Shown here piece after piece: positions 17,795 to 27,618 of a DNA stretch of 64,000 nucleotides (positions are counted from its first letter, which is position 1; the number at the start of each line of letters is the position of its first letter). The notes beneath the pieces were generated by a model, which did not search any database, was not told where the DNA came from, and saw only the letters and a program-made list of their open reading frames with translations. Both the position numbers and the translations under genes were made by a program. Where the stretch lies: assembly GCF_009834915.1 (NCBI RefSeq), contig NZ_WVHS01000003.1, positions 124,001-188,000 of the forward strand, in the 5' to 3' direction. The DNA comes from Hufsiella ginkgonis. Lineage in GTDB: Bacteria > Bacteroidota > Bacteroidia > Sphingobacteriales > Sphingobacteriaceae.

Positions 17795-17955
17795 AAATAT
17801 CCTCCCTGGGAGAAAGTGCCGAAGGCTGAGGGGTACTAATTACCCTGTGACCGGCAGAGCAAGGAGGAGATTACATCCCTGTCTACTACCCGGATTTTAT
17901 CGATTGATCCCTGATTTGGCTAAATTCTTGCAAGTGTTAAGCTAAAAGCATTTTT

Positions 17956-18387
17956 ATGAAACTGGCACTAGCATCCGTCCTGGCATTTTTTTTATATGTT
18001 CAGTATCCGCCGATAGAGAGCGACTCTGTCCTGGGATCCTGGGAGCACTCCTCGGGCGCAGGCCATATCCAGATCTTTAAACGCGGAGACAAGTACTTTG
18101 GAAAAGTGATCTGGCTGAAGGAGCCGCTAAAAGACGGGAAACCGCGCCTGGACTGGCATAATCCCGATACACAGCTGCAAAACAGGCCAATATTGGGGCT
18201 CGAGATCCTGCGCGACTTTAAATATGACCGCGACGGCTTATGGGACGACGGCACCATCTATGATCCCAAAAGCGGCAAAACCTATCGTTGCAAAATGATG
18301 ATGGATAGCAGCGATAAACTTGAGATTCGTGGCTATAAGGGCGTATCTTTACTGGGAAAAACAGAAGTATGGATCCGCGTCGATTAA
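17956..18387 (+). CDS. DUF2147 family exported protein
   Basis: The 143-residue product has a signal peptide (MKLALASVLAFFLYVQ) and the DUF2147 lipocalin-like pattern: GSWEHSSGAGHIQIFKRGDK, YFGKVIWLKEP, ILGLEILRDFKYD, WDDGTIYDPKSGKTYRC and LEIRGYKGVSLLGKTEVW. The family is periplasmic and of unknown function. Its last 19 bases overlap the start of the next gene, so the two are probably translated together. Confidence 0.92.
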   Translation: MKLALASVLAFFLYVQYPPIESDSVLGSWEHSSGAGHIQIFKRGDKYFGKVIWLKEPLKDGKPRLDWHNPDTQLQNRPILGLEILRDFKYDRDGLWDDGTIYDPKSGKTYRCKMMMDSSDKLEIRGYKGVSLLGKTEVWIRVD

Positions 18388-19400
18388 TAAAAATAGTTCT
18401 TTCCCTGTTACTACTGTCGGTTTTTGTGGACGCTGGCGCACAAACCATCGCACTGCATCCCGCAGGTAAAAGCGCAAGTTTAAGGGGGTTATCTGTAGTG
18501 GATAACCACACTGCCTGGGTGAGCGGCTCCAATGGTTGGTTTGCACGCACAACAGATGGCGGCGTTACCTGGAAATGGAAGCAACTTGAAAAGTACACCA
18601 AACTTGATTTCAGGGATATCGAGGCTTTTTCGGATAAGGTGGCAGTGATGGTGAACGCAGGATCGCCGGCTGTGATCGTTCGCACCGGTGACGGCGGAGA
18701 AACCTGGACCGAAGTATACCGAAACGATGCGCCCGGGATCTTCCTCGATGGGATCGATTTTTGGGATAATAAGAGAGGCATCATTTTCGGCGACCCCATC
18801 CTGGGACAAATGCAGCTCCTGAAGACTGTTGACGGCGGGAAGAACTGGGAGAACATCACCCCGAACCTTAAAGTTCTCCTGGTAGAAGGAGAGGCCAGTT
18901 TCGCAGCCAGCGGAACCACCATCAGGGCCATGAAGGGCGGCCATACCTGGGTAGCAACCGGCGGCAAGCGCTCACGCATCTTTTACTCCCCTGACTATGG
19001 GAAGAACTGGCAGGCTTTTGATTGCCCGGTGATCCAGGGTCCGGAGTCGGCAGGGCCTTTTTCTATCGCATTCCTCGATAAAAACATTGGCATAGCTGCC
19101 GGTGGAGATTATAAAAGAGATACGTTACGGCAGGACAACCTGGTGCTTACCCGCGATGGCGGTAAAACCTGGCAAAAACCTGCTTCCGGGCCGCTTGGCT
19201 ATCGTTCGGCCGTTGAGTATCTATCCAAAAACGTATTGGTTGCTACAGGCACTTCGGGCACGGATATTTCTACGGACGGCGGAATCACCTGGAGAAATAT
19301 TTCTAAAGAAGCCTTTAATTCAGCGCGAAGGGCAAAGAAGGGTACCTGGGTGGTGCTGGCAGGTTCGCGCGGAAAGACGGCCACCCTGAAAATGGACTAG
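18369..19400 (+). CDS. BNR-repeat exported protein (Ycf48-like propeller)
   Basis: The 343-residue product has a signal peptide (MDPRRLIKIVLSLLLLSVFV, then DAGAQ). It contains six Asp-box repeats: TTDGGVTWKW, TGDGGETWTE, TVDGGKNWEN, SPDYGKNWQA, TRDGGKTWQK and STDGGITWRN. These mark a beta-propeller of the sialidase/Ycf48 type. Sialidase catalytic residues (RIP motif) are not evident, so an enzymatic role is unlikely. It overlaps the DUF2147 gene. Confidence 0.92.
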   Translation: MDPRRLIKIVLSLLLLSVFVDAGAQTIALHPAGKSASLRGLSVVDNHTAWVSGSNGWFARTTDGGVTWKWKQLEKYTKLDFRDIEAFSDKVAVMVNAGSPAVIVRTGDGGETWTEVYRNDAPGIFLDGIDFWDNKRGIIFGDPILGQMQLLKTVDGGKNWENITPNLKVLLVEGEASFAASGTTIRAMKGGHTWVATGGKRSRIFYSPDYGKNWQAFDCPVIQGPESAGPFSIAFLDKNIGIAAGGDYKRDTLRQDNLVLTRDGGKTWQKPASGPLGYRSAVEYLSKNVLVATGTSGTDISTDGGITWRNISKEAFNSARRAKKGTWVVLAGSRGKTATLKMD

Positions 19401-19464
19401 GTGTATTTACGGATTTAATAGTTATTGAAAGCAACTTTATCTTGCTTCTGTTGTTAGAAGAGGA

Positions 19465-19779
19465 ATGAAGGACGTTTTTCTTTTAGCCAGGGACCCTGAA
19501 AACGAGTGCAGAGACATGATCTACCACCGTGGGAGTAACCTGCGGATGCGTGTCTATTGTCTTGGCGAGGAACAATACCAGTCGAACCCCGACGAGCTGC
19601 AGTTTTATGCCGATAACAATGGCGAGCTGCTCGCGTTCGAAACCTGGCATTATGATATGGACGATCCGGGATTGATCATCGAGGCGATACGCTGGTATGC
19701 ACGTTACATCAAGAATCCAGGGATGGAGATCCTCGCCGACGATCCCCGGGCAGGCCACAACAATTCCAATTACGGGTAG
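19465..19779 (+). CDS. Hypothetical protein of 104 residues
   Basis: No family is recognised. The product is soluble and acidic, with a likely alpha/beta fold: MKDVFLLARDPENECRDMIY, then LRMRVYCLGEEQYQ, ELLAFETWHYDMDDPG and EAIRWYARYIKNPG. The tail is Asn/Gly-rich and probably flexible. It has its own upstream spacing of 64 bases from the BNR gene and ends 2 bases from the stop of the convergent inositol phosphorylceramide synthase gene. Confidence 0.75.
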   Translation: MKDVFLLARDPENECRDMIYHRGSNLRMRVYCLGEEQYQSNPDELQFYADNNGELLAFETWHYDMDDPGLIIEAIRWYARYIKNPGMEILADDPRAGHNNSNYG

Positions 19780-19781
19780 TC

Positions 19782-20726
19782 CTACACGGAGGCTGCTTGC
19801 TCCAGCTTCAATATGAAGCTTTTTAACCAGGTACTGCGGTTAACCGCGAAGTGAAACAAAGCGATCCCCACAGCAGCACAGGTAATGCCCGAAAGTACGT
19901 CGAGCACGTAATGGTGACTGGTATAAACTGCCGCAAACCAGATCCCCACGGTAACCATGGCGAATAATACATTTACAAACCCCAGTTTATTCTTAACTCC
20001 GTAATAAAGAACAATGAGCGGGTAAGCCGAGTGCAGCGAAGGCATGGCAGCGAACACGTTCGAGCTCTTTTCATAGATGGACTTGAACACGGTGATGCCG
20101 AAGAACACGTCGAAACGGGCGAGCCCCGCAGTATTGCCCTTTGTAGCGGCATCGAATACAAACCCGTGGTATTGTACATACCAGGGCGGCGCCGCCGGAT
20201 GAGAATAATAAACTATGAATCCCAGCAGGTTTACTAGCAGGAAGGTAAGAGCAAAGTGGAAGAACTGCGTACGTTTTTTGAAGAACAGGAATGCGCCCGT
20301 TAGCAAAGGCACCGGGATCCAGCAGAGGTAAAAAATGCCGCTGAGCACATCCAGGAAAGTGTTCTTATGTAAAAACAGGAATTCGTTGGGGGTAAATAGC
20401 TTTCCACCGCTGTGAATGCCAAAAAGAAGCTTCTCCAGTTCATAAATATGTAGGATATCTACGTCATGGTACCGGTAATTAGGGAACGCTTTCATGTAAT
20501 CGAAAATGATCCAGTAAACAATAAAGATGGAGAAACCGGTAACAAAATTCCGCGTTACGCCCGAAACCAGGAACAGGAAATTGAACAGCACAACCAGCGT
20601 TAATTGCTCTGGCCGGTAACCGATTACGAGGTATGAAAGCAGCATATACGCCGCGGACAGGGAAAGGGAGAGATAAACGTGTTTACGGGTAAGCGTAAAT
20701 CGTTGGCTAACAGGAACTAAAGACAC
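19782..20726 (-). CDS. Aur1-type inositol phosphorylceramide synthase (PAP2 fold)
   Basis: This 314-residue membrane protein should transfer phosphoinositol from phosphatidylinositol to ceramide. About eight hydrophobic segments are visible. The motifs of the Aur1 family are present: HPAAPPW (176-182, compare PPxPPW), AAMPSLHSAYP (226-236, histidine of the PAP2 triad) and YTSHHYVLDVLSG (268-280, second His and Asp). This pattern separates IPC synthases from ordinary PAP2 phosphatases, which carry KxxxxxxRP. It is the last gene of the inositol branch, one base after the hydroxylase. Context strongly supports the function; exact phospholipid donor is inferred. Confidence 0.82.
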   Translation of the reverse strand: MSLVPVSQRFTLTRKHVYLSLSLSAAYMLLSYLVIGYRPEQLTLVVLFNFLFLVSGVTRNFVTGFSIFIVYWIIFDYMKAFPNYRYHDVDILHIYELEKLLFGIHSGGKLFTPNEFLFLHKNTFLDVLSGIFYLCWIPVPLLTGAFLFFKKRTQFFHFALTFLLVNLLGFIVYYSHPAAPPWYVQYHGFVFDAATKGNTAGLARFDVFFGITVFKSIYEKSSNVFAAMPSLHSAYPLIVLYYGVKNKLGFVNVLFAMVTVGIWFAAVYTSHHYVLDVLSGITCAAVGIALFHFAVNRSTWLKSFILKLEQAASV

Positions 20727-20727
20727 G

Positions 20728-21345
20728 TTATTTTTTAATAAAATCCGAGCGGAAGATCTTATCCCAGAAATCTGAAGTTACGCCATAGCCTTTGGTATCA
20801 TCTGAATAATGATGGAGCATGTGGTGCTTTTTTAGCTTTTTCCAGAACCCGCTTTTAAAAGTGGCATGATGCAGCGCATAATGCACCATATCATAGATCA
20901 GGTAGCCGGTAATAAAGCCGCAGAACAGCGGAAACGCCATATTCCCGAGGATCACATAAAACAGCAGGAAGAACAGCGATGCGAGCGGCAAACTGGCTGA
21001 AGGAGGCATCACAAGGCGCCCCGCATCATTCGGGAAATCATGATGTACGCCGTGAAAAATAAAATGGATCCGTTTAGCCCAATCAGACGTCGGGTGGAAA
21101 TGGAACACAAAACGGTGAAGAAAGTATTCGATAAAGCTCCAGACGGCGAAGCCTGCAGTTACATAAGCGGAAAAGGTAAGCGCACTCAGGTTAAGAGAGA
21201 AAAGCGATTTCCAGATAAACCAGATGATCACCGGGATATAAACGATCAGCGGAACGTAAAAAGGGACTTTGGAAAGGCTTTCCATAAACCCGCTCTTAAA
21301 CATTCTCACTGATTCAGAGGAATTTGATATATAAGTTTTCTTCAT
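20728..21345 (-). CDS. Sphingolipid fatty-acid 2-hydroxylase (FA2H/Scs7 type)
   Basis: The 205-residue product is a membrane di-iron hydroxylase with all histidine clusters: EYFLHRFVFHFH (73-84), HFIFHGVHHDFPND (94-107), HYALHH (155-160) and KKHHMLHHY (172-180). The RLVMPP segment (110-115) and GYGVTSDFWDKIF (186-198) match eukaryotic FA2H and yeast Scs7, which hydroxylate C2 of the N-acyl chain of ceramide. It lacks the cytochrome b5 domain of those proteins, so an external electron donor is needed. Its location between a phosphatidylinositol-phosphate synthase and an IPC synthase supports a ceramide substrate. A carotenoid or sterol hydroxylase is a weaker alternative. Confidence 0.85.
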   Translation of the reverse strand: MKKTYISNSSESVRMFKSGFMESLSKVPFYVPLIVYIPVIIWFIWKSLFSLNLSALTFSAYVTAGFAVWSFIEYFLHRFVFHFHPTSDWAKRIHFIFHGVHHDFPNDAGRLVMPPSASLPLASLFFLLFYVILGNMAFPLFCGFITGYLIYDMVHYALHHATFKSGFWKKLKKHHMLHHYSDDTKGYGVTSDFWDKIFRSDFIKK

Positions 21346-21364
21346 GAAGCAAATATGTTACTGC

Positions 21365-22087
21365 TTATTGTTGTGATTCTTTTGCTTCCAGGGCTTTTTT
21401 TGCATCAAGCAAACGTCTAAGCGCCGTCAGATTGGTCAATATAGCCATAATTGCAATAGGAATGGTGAATATTGACATAGTTTCGAACACATGAAACTTA
21501 ATTCCGGGTACAAACAGTTTATAATCTCCGCCTATATACAAAGAAACGATCCCGCACGCCCAGGCCGAGGTTCCCAACACTACTACACGTTCCGGGCGCT
21601 GCATTACACCCCCTTTCAGTTCTATTCCCAATCCTTCGGCGCGTGCCCTGGTATAGCTCACCATCATGGAGCCGATCAGCGCGATAAACGCGAAAAGCGA
21701 GCTCAAAAAATAATGATGTGCGATGAGGTAATAACAAACACCCAGGAAAAGGATCAGTTCACTATAACGATCCAGCACCGAGTCAAATAACGCTCCGAAC
21801 GCCGATTTCATATTGCCAAGGCGTGCAACCTGCCCGTCGAGCATATCGAATAACCCGGCTATGAGTACCAGGAACCCGGCCCAGCCTACAAACCGCAGGT
21901 CGCCCCGGTTGCCTTCTTCGGCGCCGAAAACAAAGATAAAGGCCACACCCACATTTAGCAGCAACCCTATGAAAGTTACTGCGTTAGGAGTGAGTCCCAG
22001 CCTTATCAGAAGCATAACAAAGGGATCGATGATCTTGTAGATTCCCAATTGCAATTTGGTTCGCAATGGAATATTTGCCATACTCAT
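21365..22087 (-). CDS. CDP-alcohol phosphatidyltransferase, probable phosphatidylinositol-phosphate synthase
   Basis: The 240-residue membrane enzyme joins an alcohol to the phosphatidyl group of CDP-diacylglycerol. The catalytic signature DG(x)2AR(x)8G(x)3D(x)3D is complete, beginning DGQVARLGN at about residue 81. Five to six membrane helices are visible. Because the gene lies with inositol-3-phosphate synthase, inositol-1-phosphate is the likely acceptor, as in mycobacterial and Bacteroides enzymes. The start ATG overlaps the GtrA stop by 4 bases, so translation is coupled. Confidence 0.88.
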   Translation of the reverse strand: MSMANIPLRTKLQLGIYKIIDPFVMLLIRLGLTPNAVTFIGLLLNVGVAFIFVFGAEEGNRGDLRFVGWAGFLVLIAGLFDMLDGQVARLGNMKSAFGALFDSVLDRYSELILFLGVCYYLIAHHYFLSSLFAFIALIGSMMVSYTRARAEGLGIELKGGVMQRPERVVVLGTSAWACGIVSLYIGGDYKLFVPGIKFHVFETMSIFTIPIAIMAILTNLTALRRLLDAKKALEAKESQQ

Positions 22088-22521
22088 TTGTACTTAATAT
22101 TTATGTGCTGCGATATTTCTTCTTCTTCTTCTTCTTCCTGCTCTTCTTCACTGCTCTTAAAAACGAAACTGTTTTGTAAAAGATAGTTATAAAAGAACCC
22201 GATGATCAATGACACGACGATCTTGCTGATCGGAAATTTTACATGACCGTAATTTGTCATCAAAAAAACGCCGCCGGTATTTAATACCAGGTTACCAACC
22301 CAAACCAGTACATACCGCAGGAACTGGGTATGTACTGTATGGTTTTTTTCATTGAATACCCAGGTACGTCCCAGGTAAAAGTTTGTGATCCCTCCCGAAA
22401 TATTGCCGCTGATATTTGCCGTGATAACGGAAACCCCGAATACCCCGTGAAACAGCATCGACACCAGGAAGTCGACTATAGTCGCTGCGAACGCAGCCAG
22501 TTGTGATCTTAAAAACTTCAT
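22084..22521 (-). CDS. GtrA-like membrane protein with poly-Glu tail
   Basis: The 145-residue product has four membrane segments and the GtrA/DPMS-associated pattern: FAATIVDFLVSMLF near the N-terminus, ITNFYLGRTWVF in the second helix region, and FFYNYLLQNSFVF near the end of the fourth. GtrA proteins are thought to help move polyprenyl-linked sugars, or to assist other membrane enzymes. The C-terminus has a run SSEEEQEEEEEEE encoded by a TTC/TCT triplet tract. It sits 3 bases after inositol-phosphate synthase and overlaps the next gene by 4 bases. Its role in inositol lipid synthesis is unproven. Confidence 0.85.
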   Translation of the reverse strand: MKFLRSQLAAFAATIVDFLVSMLFHGVFGVSVITANISGNISGGITNFYLGRTWVFNEKNHTVHTQFLRYVLVWVGNLVLNTGGVFLMTNYGHVKFPISKIVVSLIIGFFYNYLLQNSFVFKSSEEEQEEEEEEEISQHINIKYK

Positions 22522-22524
22522 TAA

Positions 22525-23850
22525 CTACATCGACTCTACCAGGTCCTGGTAATAATCCAATCCGAGGTGCGTGATCAGATCTTCGCCCATGATGTGACGC
22601 AGCGTGTTTTGAAGCTTCATCAACTGTTTGAAGATGTCATGCTCAGGTTTCAGCCCGGGGGCCGTTTGCGGCGATTTCAGGTAGAAAGACAGCCATTCCT
22701 GCACGCCACTCATGTTAGCGCGTTTGGCGAGGTCCATAAACAGGGCCAGGTCTAATACGATAGGAGCTGCCAGGATGGAATCGCGGCAAAGGAAATTGAT
22801 CTTGATCTGCATCGGGTAGCCTAACCATCCGAAGATGTCGATATTGTCCCAGCTTTCTTTGTTATCGCCGTGCGGAGGATAGTAGTTTATACGGACTTTA
22901 TGGTACAGTTCGCCGTACAGCTCCGGGTTGATCTCCGGCTGGAAGATCTCTTCGAGTACGCTCAATTTAGACACTTCCTTGGTTTTAAAGTTATCCGGAT
23001 CGTCCAGCACCCATCCGTCGCGGTTGCCCAGGATGTTGGTAGAGAACCAGCCTCTTACACCAAGTGCTCTTGCGCTGAGACCTGGGGCCACGATGGTTTT
23101 CATCAGCGTTTGGCCGGTTTTAAAGTCTTTGCCTGCGATAGGCGTTTCAGTTAATTTCGCAAGCTCTACGATGGCAGGAATATCAACCGACAGGTTAGGA
23201 GCGCCATTAGCGAAAGGAACACCTTCTTTAACCGCAGCGTAGGCATAGATCATGCTCGGTGCGATATCAGGGTGGTTATTGTGTAATCCTTCCTCAAAAG
23301 CTGCGAGGGTGGTATGTACTTCGGTTTCTTCCTGGTAGATCTCGGTAGAACCGCACCAAACCATTACCAGGCGGCTGCAGTTGTTGGCGGCTTTAAAGTT
23401 GCGGATATCGGCGATCAGCTGTTCGGCCAGGTCATATTTTGTGGTAAAGGTCTTTACGTTGGTACCGTCGAGGTTTTTGGCAAAACGCTTGTCGAAAGCA
23501 GCGGTCATGGGAACCAGTGCGCTGAGTTCGTCCTTGATCTGGTTTAACAGGGCAGGCTCAAGCACTTTCGCATTGATCGCGGCATCGTACACGTTGTCGC
23601 TGTAAACGTCCCATCCGCCGAAAACGATGTCGTTAAGGTCGGTCAGGGGAACGAAATCCTTGATCTTCGGATACTTGTTTTCGGTACGTTTTCCTACGCG
23701 GATGTTCGAAGTTTGTGTAAGTGACCCGATTGGTTGTGCAATACCTTTTTTTACTGCCTCTACGCCCGCAATAAAGGTAGTTGCAACAGCTCCTAACCCG
23801 GGGATCAGGATACCTAATTTACCTTCAGCAGGTTGTACTGATTCTTTCAT
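22525..23850 (-). CDS. ino1: Myo-inositol-3-phosphate synthase (MIPS)
   Basis: The 441-residue enzyme converts glucose-6-phosphate to inositol-phosphate using NAD. Motifs include the dinucleotide-binding PGLGAVATTFI (about 17-27), GGWDVYSDNVYDAA, DFKTGQTLMKT (catalytic Lys region, about 240-252), GWFSTNILGNRDG and a C-terminal dimerisation region with YPPHGDNKESWD. Length fits bacterial MIPS proteins. It has a 79-base upstream gap with a candidate promoter, so it likely starts a second transcription unit supplying inositol-phosphate to the lipid enzymes downstream. Confidence 0.94.
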   Translation of the reverse strand: MKESVQPAEGKLGILIPGLGAVATTFIAGVEAVKKGIAQPIGSLTQTSNIRVGKRTENKYPKIKDFVPLTDLNDIVFGGWDVYSDNVYDAAINAKVLEPALLNQIKDELSALVPMTAAFDKRFAKNLDGTNVKTFTTKYDLAEQLIADIRNFKAANNCSRLVMVWCGSTEIYQEETEVHTTLAAFEEGLHNNHPDIAPSMIYAYAAVKEGVPFANGAPNLSVDIPAIVELAKLTETPIAGKDFKTGQTLMKTIVAPGLSARALGVRGWFSTNILGNRDGWVLDDPDNFKTKEVSKLSVLEEIFQPEINPELYGELYHKVRINYYPPHGDNKESWDNIDIFGWLGYPMQIKINFLCRDSILAAPIVLDLALFMDLAKRANMSGVQEWLSFYLKSPQTAPGLKPEHDIFKQLMKLQNTLRHIMGEDLITHLGLDYYQDLVESM

Positions 23851-23904
23851 ATTTATTCTTGTTTACTATTATATTAAATTTACGTTTCCGGCACAGAGAA
23901 TTTG

Positions 23905-23912
23905 CAAAAGTA
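23905..23912 (-). promoter_or_regulatory. Candidate promoter for the inositol branch
   Basis: On the minus strand this reads TACTTTTG, matching TAnnTTTG, about 55 bases before the MIPS start. It lies in the only sizeable gap of the eight-gene cluster. No good -33 element is visible. Confidence 0.45.
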
Positions 23913-23929
23913 AGATTTTCTTTTGTGTA

Positions 23930-24924
23930 TCAGTTAAGCCATTTGTTTTCTCTATACCATTTAATTGTTTCCTCAAGACCACTTTCCAGGTTATACTTCG
24001 GAACAAAATCCAGGTCTTCCTTCGCTTCCGCGATACTGCATACCCAGTTCTCCGCCGTAAGCTCATGCATTTTTTCCTGGTTCAACACCGGCGGAGCGGA
24101 GCTGAACGTGTAAGCTTTCTCCATAAAAAATGCAAGGCCTTTTACAAGTACCAGTGGGATATGGAATTTAACGGTCCTTTTATCCAGCAACTTACGGGTA
24201 ATTTCGCCAAACCTGTATTTATCATACGCAGCGCCGTCGGAGATATTGTAGGCGTTGCCCGCATTTACCGTTTTAGTAAGTGTATTTACGACGATTTCGG
24301 CGAGGTCTTTTACATAAACAAAGCTAAGCTGCTGTTTATTCCTGCCGATATAGGGTTCAAATCCGTTAGCGATCGTATTGATCAGGATGAACAGGTCACG
24401 CTCACGCGGCCCGTAAACCGCGGTAGGACGAATCACCGTTAACGGTAAGCCGGGAATTTCTGCCAGGTACTTTTCTGCCAGGAGTTTGCTCTTGCCATAA
24501 GCGGTAACGGGGTGGGGGGGATGGCTGGAGGATATCGGTGTGGTATCGCCGGCTTTCAAGGGCCCGAGAGCCGCCAGGCTGCTGATGAAAACGAACTTTT
24601 TCAGCGGAACGCCCGAAGCCATGGCCGAGGCGGCGAGATTACGGCTGAAATCGGCATTCACCCGGTCGTAATCCTGCTGCGTTTTAGCCCTGGTGAGCCC
24701 GGCGGCATGGATGATGTACTGGTATTGGTGACGTTTTAACTCTCTTTCCAGTTGTCCGGGGTCATCAAAAGCGAGGGCGGTAAAGTTTACGGGCGACGAT
24801 TGCAGGTGGTCGATCCTGCTTGAAGGCCTCACGGCGGCAAATACCTCCAGGTTTTTCTGAAGCGCTTGCTGCACAAGGTGATATCCTACAAAGCCGGATG
24901 CCCCGGTAATCAATACCCGTTCCT

Positions 24925-24928
<4 letters not shown>
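23930..24928 (-). CDS. cerR: CerR-like 3-ketosphinganine reductase (NAD-epimerase/SDR family)
   Basis: The 332-residue product is an extended short-chain dehydrogenase. The Rossmann motif is VLITGASGFVGYHL (GxxGxxG), and the catalytic pair lies in TAYGKSKLLAEKYL (YxxxK, about 143-147) with the serine in VFISSLAAL. Family assignment alone gives epimerase/dehydratase, but Caulobacter CerR, the reductase of bacterial ceramide synthesis, belongs to this group. Its 4-base overlap with the ceramide synthase-like gene and the nearby serine palmitoyltransferase supports reduction of the 3-keto group. A sugar epimerase for a sphingolipid headgroup is the alternative. Confidence 0.78.
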
Positions 24929-27338
<2,410 letters not shown>

Positions 27339-27341
27339 TCA

Positions 27342-27349
27342 CAAAGATA
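27342..27349 (-). promoter_or_regulatory. Candidate distal promoter for spt
   Basis: The minus strand reads TATCTTTG, a full match to the -7 element most often used in this window. It would give a leader of about 88 bases. The rest of 27278-27574 shows no gene, repeat or other element that I can identify. Confidence 0.45.
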
Positions 27350-27574
27350 AACGATTTATTGCCGCATCTTTTAAGCGGCTGGCGAAGGTAATTATCCTGC
27401 TTATTATCCGCCCTTGCCTATCCCCGGCGCATAAAAAAATGACTTACCGATGATCTGTATAAGACGCCCGTCCGCGGCGAAATGTTACCTGGCCAGGAGA
27501 TAAAATCTACTGCGCTTAATACGACGGATAAAACCGCATTGCCAACGGCCGGCAGCGGAGAATCATGCAGGATT

Positions 27575-27611
27575 AAAAGAGTTCCGCGGGTATACGCACG
27601 GAACTCTTTTT
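27575..27611 (-). terminator. Intrinsic terminator of the alpha-2-macroglobulin gene
   Basis: The 12-bp arms 27575-27586 and 27599-27610 (AAAAGAGTTCCG and its complement) form a perfect stem with a 12-base loop. It lies 8 bases beyond the stop codon, with a T-rich end on the minus strand. Confidence 0.85.
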
Positions 27612-27618
27612 GGGATGG

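Noticed and set aside
20728..21345. Carotenoid hydroxylase identity for the histidine-rich membrane protein
   Set aside because: The RLVMPP segment, histidine spacing and neighbours fit FA2H/Scs7 better.
23627..24442. Open frame of 271 codons antisense to MIPS and cerR
   Set aside because: It crosses two well-supported genes and the promoter gap, with no recognisable domain.
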